10,293 nt of DNA, taken from positions 1-10,293 of the forward strand of contig JAUCNG010410359.1 in NCBI GenBank assembly GCA_032353305.1, written 5' to 3'. Positions 6,665-10,293 of the stretch are shown in pieces. Under the pieces are notes generated by a model. It searched no databases, was not told the DNA's origin, and worked only from the letters and a program-made list of their open reading frames with translations. Each line of letters starts with the position of its first letter. The stretch's first letter is position 1. A program made the translations under genes and the position numbers. This stretch comes from Cephalothrix spiralis (Eukaryota > Nemertea > Palaeonemertea > Archinemertea > Cephalotrichidae).

Positions 6665-7825
6665 TTCAGTTGTTTGTGAACTTATCTATTTGAGTGTGTG
6701 TGTGTATTTTTTTCTTCCCACGACCAAAGCCGAATATCTAGGGCTAGAAGTTGGTAAAACACTAAAAAAATCAAATATTCCTTGCAATAATCAAGATATT
6801 GAGATTAACCGCAAAATATTTGTCGGGTTATGGTAACTTTAATTTTTTTCCTATGTAGGCAGCTGATGAAGGCTAGATTATTTGTAATATATAACACATT
6901 TCACAATACCTATCTGAATTAAAAATATCCCATTCAACTGTTAATTACAGTTTACGTCAAAGGTAATTACTACACCCTATAAAATAATAACAAAAAAATT
7001 TAGTAATTACATATGGACCTAAGCCGAAATACAATTGGTATTATTTTAAACAAAATAGAATTATTTCATAATTATGCGAAATTCCAAAAATGAACGAAAA
7101 ATTAAATTTTGAAGTTAAACAAGGCGCGGCCACATCAATGAGGAAAAATATATCTAAATAATCTTAGGTAAAATTATAATAAATGCTCATGATTGTCTCG
7201 TTTAAAATAAATGATTGTAAAAAAATAGAATCAAAAATATTCTATCAAAAATACAATATATACCGTTTATACAATTCAACGTGGGGCAAGACTTAAATGC
7301 TATATGAAAAATACGCGATGCACAATGAAGATGATAAATTATCATGATCCATTGAAATACTATTTACGTTAATATAACCAGAGAAAGATTCAAGGAAATT
7401 TTTTGTCAAATCATAGAATATTTTTGTATTTTTCTCATATCCGGTTTGAAAATTTCACGCTGAAACAAGTAAAAGGGATCACCTTGATTCTATAATGCAG
7501 CAAGTGATGTCTACTATAGCTTCATTATTGAAAAGCAAACGCTGCAGTGTCTCTTATAGAAAAATAAAGATTATATCCGAAGGCGCGATTGAAAAATATT
7601 TAAATTACGAGATTCAAGTAAAAGATTTCTCTGAGTTAAAATAAGAATTTCAAAAATCAAGGAGTCATAAAATTCTAGGATTTTTTGAAAATTTATGTAA
7701 ATTGAGAATTCAAGATGTGTTATCAGAATTCAAGGAATTTAAATTATATAGGGTTCAGTATGCATCCGTCAACAAGTTAAATACTTATGATCACTTATGG
7801 CCTACCTTAACTACCTAACTCTTCA
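6665..7825. other. AT-rich non-coding stretch, 3' flank of the host gene
   Basis: No gene was recognised. A (GT)6 run sits at 6694-6705. A short open piece at about 6730-6832 (AEYLGLEVGKTLKK and following) ends at a donor-like ATG|GTAACT and could be a stray exon, but its acceptor is poor. A small inverted repeat ATGATAA-A-TTATCAT lies at 7331-7345. The part next to 7826 should hold the 3' UTR of the minus-strand gene; no canonical minus-strand AATAAA was seen there. Confidence 0.45.
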
Positions 7826-8416
7826 TCAGCCAGTTGATGATCGTGATGCATTAAAAGATGAATCAGGAGATACCGAGGCAGCAGCGGCAATCAATCTTTC
7901 ATACATTGTCATCTTGCGCATCGAATCACCATCACTAGTTGCTGATCCGTTTGGAGTCGATCTTGAAGTCAAATGTGAATGGTTAGGGGTGCTCATATTA
8001 GATTCAAGAGTCAATTGTGATACATCAGGTGTGCTCCGATTCGAAACAGTTACATTTTCCGGGGTTGAACTAGATAACGGCTTGGTCAATAAATTTGTAA
8101 ACGGAGATGCATAACTTTTTTCTAAAACAGGTATAATGTCATAAGACTCGTCAAGAGTTGGCTGGATATTGGGACAACTTTGGTTCAGAACGCGTGGCGG
8201 CTCCGGTACGAAATTTGACTTCTGGGGAGACATCGATTTATTAATGTTATGTAATGACATGTTCTCGTGTCTTCCAGCTGGAACAAATCTATATTCATAC
8301 TCTGATGTGGAACAGTTCGGTGACAGTGTGGAATGCACTTTGGCTGCAGCAGGTAATCGACTCCCAGTATATGTTTTTGTAACGGGTGAGAGCTGATGAA
8401 AAGGTATTGGGTTTTC
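7826..8416 (-). CDS. Terminal coding exon of an unidentified Ser/Pro-rich protein
   Basis: The exon encodes 196 residues and a TGA stop (7828-7826). Its start is set by a strong acceptor, GTTACTTTTTCAG|GAA, with the first exon base at 8416, and it opens in phase 0, matching the upstream exon's phase. No catalytic domain is visible. Composition is rich in Ser, Pro, Asn and Thr and suggests disorder. Four S-T-P motifs start at exon residues 117, 128, 142 and 153, spaced 11, 14 and 11. More structured spots are EYEYRFVPAGRHENMSL (about residues 39-55), DESYDIIPVLEKSY (about 89-102) and a predicted helix MTMYERLIAAAA at 169-180. The long open frame, acceptor and phase match support a real host exon. 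I do not recognise the family; a cytoskeletal or signalling scaffold would fit but is unproven. Confidence 0.72.
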   Translation of the reverse strand, partial: ENPIPFHQLSPVTKTYTGSRLPAAAKVHSTLSPNCSTSEYEYRFVPAGRHENMSLHNINKSMSPQKSNFVPEPPRVLNQSCPNIQPTLDESYDIIPVLEKSYASPFTNLLTKPLSSSTPENVTVSNRSTPDVSQLTLESNMSTPNHSHLTSRSTPNGSATSDGDSMRKMTMYERLIAAAASVSPDSSFNASRSSTG

Positions 8417-8570
8417 CTGAAAAAGTAACAGTTCAAACTATTAATTATGGAAACAATTACTAAGACGTGGAAGATAGATATTAATTTCCTACAAGCATAT
8501 GATTTGCGTTCGAAAAACTATCGATCAATACGAGTTACAACGATTTATTAACATGATTAAGATAGCTGAT

Positions 8571-8637
8571 CGTCAGTTATCATTAATATCAAACCGATAA
8601 GCTGTCTTAGCAACAATACGGGTTTTCTCCACTAGGG
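8571..8637. repeat. Diverged direct repeat, copy 1
   Basis: Resembles 8931-9007 in the same order: a TCAGTT start, an AATATC...ACCG block, the exact CTGTCTTAGC core, a GGTTTTC-like stretch and CACTAG. It is shorter than copy 2 by several small gaps. Possibly two ends of one old element, about 360 bp apart. Confidence 0.6.
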
Positions 8638-8745
8638 GCGCCCTAATGACATCATTTGACTTCTCATACAGCCTTACCATTGATACCCAACCATTGTAAT
8701 ATTACCGTTACAAAAATTGCAATTTGTGGTCTTGTGGATGCCACA

Positions 8746-8834
8746 TGATCTAAATAAGCTTATATGCCATTTAATGATCTAAATATGCTTTTTATGCCAT
8801 TAAATTATCTAAATATGCTTTATATGCCATTAAA
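8746..8834. repeat. 30-bp minisatellite, three copies
   Basis: Units begin at 8746, 8775 and 8805, each with an (A)TCTAAATA-GCTT core followed by TATGCCATT. Lengths are 29, 30 and 30 bp, with a few substitutions. It lies between the two diverged direct repeats of the intron. Confidence 0.9.
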
Positions 8835-8930
8835 ACAAAAGTACCGGAACAAAATAACGTCATTATAACAAATTTTGAGAAAATGCATCTAGCAATTTCA
8901 TGTTCAAATTGCTTTCTGATTTCAATTTTG

Positions 8931-9007
8931 ACATCAGTTTTAATCAATATCCTACCGTTAATGCGATGCTGTCTTAGCGAAAAACGGTTTTTCGCTACTG
9001 CACTAGA
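8931..9007. repeat. Diverged direct repeat, copy 2
   Basis: Partner of 8571-8637. It carries an extra 5 bp (TGCGA) before the shared CTGTCTTAGC core and contains the 23-bp palindrome at 8975-8997, where copy 1 has only a degenerate form. Confidence 0.6.
8975..8997. repeat. 23-bp near-perfect hairpin palindrome
   Basis: TAGCGAAAAAC at 8975-8985 and its exact reverse complement GTTTTTCGCTA at 8987-8997 flank a single G. The arms are 11 bp with no mismatch, enough for a cruciform or a tight RNA hairpin in either transcript orientation. Confidence 0.9.
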
Positions 9008-9201
9008 GTTTATTTATATATGAGTTTAGCAAAGAGCATTTTAACTTACATCATCGGGAGACTCAAGATTAGCAGCAGGATAGACTTTCGACAAAACAGA
9101 GAGAATTTCATTCTGGAAAGGAAATATAAAACCTTAATAATTTTTACAAAATCAAAACACAAATTATTGCTTTATAATTGGCATAATGACATTGAGCGCC
9201 A

Positions 9202-9231
9202 AAATAGAAGGTAGATAAATAGAAGGTAGAT
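9202..9231. repeat. 15-bp exact tandem duplication
   Basis: AAATAGAAGGTAGAT occurs at 9202-9216 and immediately again at 9217-9231 without a mismatch, suggesting recent slippage or a small insertion footprint. Confidence 0.95.
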
Positions 9232-10027
9232 ATTTTTTTGGCTTAACTTCGAAAAATGTAGGACAATAACCAAAGAACTAGGAAAGTTAGGAACACACGA
9301 TCAAAACAGGTAAAAATATGAAGTCAAAACATTAAAATATTACAGAGGGTACATCTCAAAAACAGAATTCGGCAAATGGTCAAAAAACACAGCGGCGGGT
9401 GACAAAAGTTTTATAACTTTTAGGTGATGAATCAGAAAAACATGATACCTTGTACAACGAAGTAGGAATTATTTCCCAATTCTATAGCTTTTACAATTTC
9501 AAAAAAATTCTGGGCATGAAAATTGTTCAGCGGCGTGCCATAGAAATATTAAATTTTTAGTGGCTATTCCGCTCTTTTTAAATATACAATCAATTTTCCA
9601 CGCGGCGGGCGGGAATTTTTTTTATTTTCCCTGCTTTTCGAAAAATATAAGCGGCGGATCCGTAATCCAATCAATTAAAAAAAGGCCTTAGCTCATATTC
9701 GCGTAAATTAGTTAATATCTTTCTAAAAATATATAGATTTATGGTGTTTTAATAACTTTTATCGCGCTATATCAAATCAAATGAAACATATCACTGCTAC
9801 ATGTAACTCAGAGCACAGACCTGATGCCATCGCATTTATGTTAATTGGCATTTGATTGGCCGGCCCATGGGCAAGAATCCCAAAGTGATCCTTTCGAAAA
9901 TGATTTAAACATAGTACTAAGGCAAGCTTTCAGACAATTTAAGGGTTGGTGGGGTTAGGCTACCTTGATGAATAAAGGGCGCGATTCGACTTGAGTCTAA
10001 AATATTAAATACCAAAATTATACTTAC

Positions 10028-10293
10028 ATCTGAAAATCGAACTTCTTTAGGTGACTGTGTCATGTTAAAAGAAGCTGAATGTGGACTAGATGATGTCAGC
10101 GGACTAGGCATTGCTTTTTGCTTTGATTTCAAACTTGTTTCGGCAGGCGGACTGTCGATTGGACTTTGGTTTGGACTTATTTTGACAGCATGGTTGTGTC
10201 TATCATGGACACTCAGCAGTTTACTTCTCGCAGGTCGCCGGGCTGGTTCACTATCTTCAGCAGGACTCACATGGGCACCGGAATCCGAATCAC
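10028..10293 (-). CDS. Upstream exon of the same Ser/Pro-rich protein, cut by window edge
   Basis: Eighty-eight full codons are open from the window edge to the donor GAT|GTAAGT, ending in phase 0. The start of the exon and of the gene lies beyond 10293. The peptide is basic and Ser/Pro-rich, with seven Ser-Pro sites typical of proline-directed kinase targets (for example SPNQSP, PSPLTS, TQSPKE). It ends with K-E-V-R-F at residues 82-86, which fits the RVxF docking consensus of protein phosphatase 1 ([RK]-x-V-x-F). A basic patch (ARRPARSKLL, about residues 17-26) could bind nucleic acid, microtubules or membranes. A PP1-targeted scaffold is a reasonable inference; no named family was recognised. 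Linkage to the 7826-8416 exon rests on strand, composition and matching phase. Confidence 0.68.

Larger units (their letters stand above)
8417..10027 (-). other. Intron of the minus-strand gene
   Basis: Bounded by a donor GAT|GTAAGT (GT at 10027-10026) and an acceptor CAG|GAA (AG at 8418-8417), both close to animal consensus, with phase 0 on either side. At about 1.6 kb it could still hide a small exon, but none was evident. It holds the diverged direct repeats, palindrome and minisatellite listed separately, and three GCGGCGG plus one GCGGCGT motif between 9392 and 9657 in otherwise AT-rich DNA, which hints at an old insertion. Confidence 0.65.

Noticed and set aside
7797-8396. Plus-strand open frames opposite the terminal exon
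   Set aside because: They are antisense shadows. The minus strand has the longer frame, consensus splice acceptor and matching phase.
9020-9214. Plus-strand 64-codon open frame in the intron
   Set aside because: Lys/Ile/Asn-rich composition expected of AT-rich DNA, no domain, no splice or promoter context.
9858-9872. GGCCGGCC and overlapping GCCCATGGGC palindromes
   Set aside because: Short, common by chance at a small GC-rich spot, and not tied to any repeat or element edge.
1-10293. A new multi-gene defence, toxin-antitoxin or CRISPR-like system
   Set aside because: The window is animal nuclear DNA with decayed transposons and one host gene tail. No linked intact genes support such a system.

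Overview
The window reads as nuclear DNA of an invertebrate animal. It is AT-rich, gene-poor and full of decayed transposable elements. There is one intron-split host gene on the minus strand, with a consensus donor (GAT|GTAAGT) and acceptor (TTTTTCAG|GAA). No bacterial operon, rRNA, tRNA, CRISPR array or intact viral genome is visible. The element mix (BEL/Pao, a Ty3-type LTR element primed by tRNA-Leu, and a hAT transposon with a ZMYM-like C-terminus) is typical of animals. The species cannot be named from sequence alone.

Layout, left to right. 1-498 is non-coding flank. 499-1937 is a broken BEL/Pao gag-protease fragment: the DUF1759 region, zinc knuckles and DUF1758 protease are present, with four frame changes, one in-frame stop and no reverse transcriptase. 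1940-2545 is LTR-like AT-rich DNA with a polyadenylation signal and short repeats. 2556-2885 is a frameshifted coiled-coil coding piece ending at a splice-donor-like site, possibly the first gag exon of another BEL-type copy. 2886-3892 holds no gene but has a two-level tandem repeat and a CRE plus TATA pair. 3893 to about 4770 is an internally deleted hAT element with a recognisable left end and the C-terminal dimerisation region. 4829-5140 is an unidentified decayed coding-like tract. 5370-6664 is a truncated Ty3-type LTR element with a 5' LTR, a tRNA-Leu primer binding site, two short gag-like pieces and the first 84 bp of a 3' LTR. 6665-7825 is AT-rich and apparently non-coding.

7826-10293 belongs to the host gene on the minus strand: a partial upstream exon (10028-10293), an intron of about 1.6 kb and a terminal coding exon (7826-8416). 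The two exons meet in phase 0. They encode a Ser/Pro-rich, probably disordered tail with seven Ser-Pro sites, a PP1-docking-like K-E-V-R-F motif at the exon end, and four spaced Ser-Thr-Pro motifs. The protein was not identified. Its intron carries two diverged direct repeats, a 23-bp palindrome and a 30-bp minisatellite.

I found no convincing new multi-gene system. The items most worth following are the host-gene tail, the tRNA-Leu-primed element, the possible split BEL gag, and the intronic palindrome present in only one of two related repeats.
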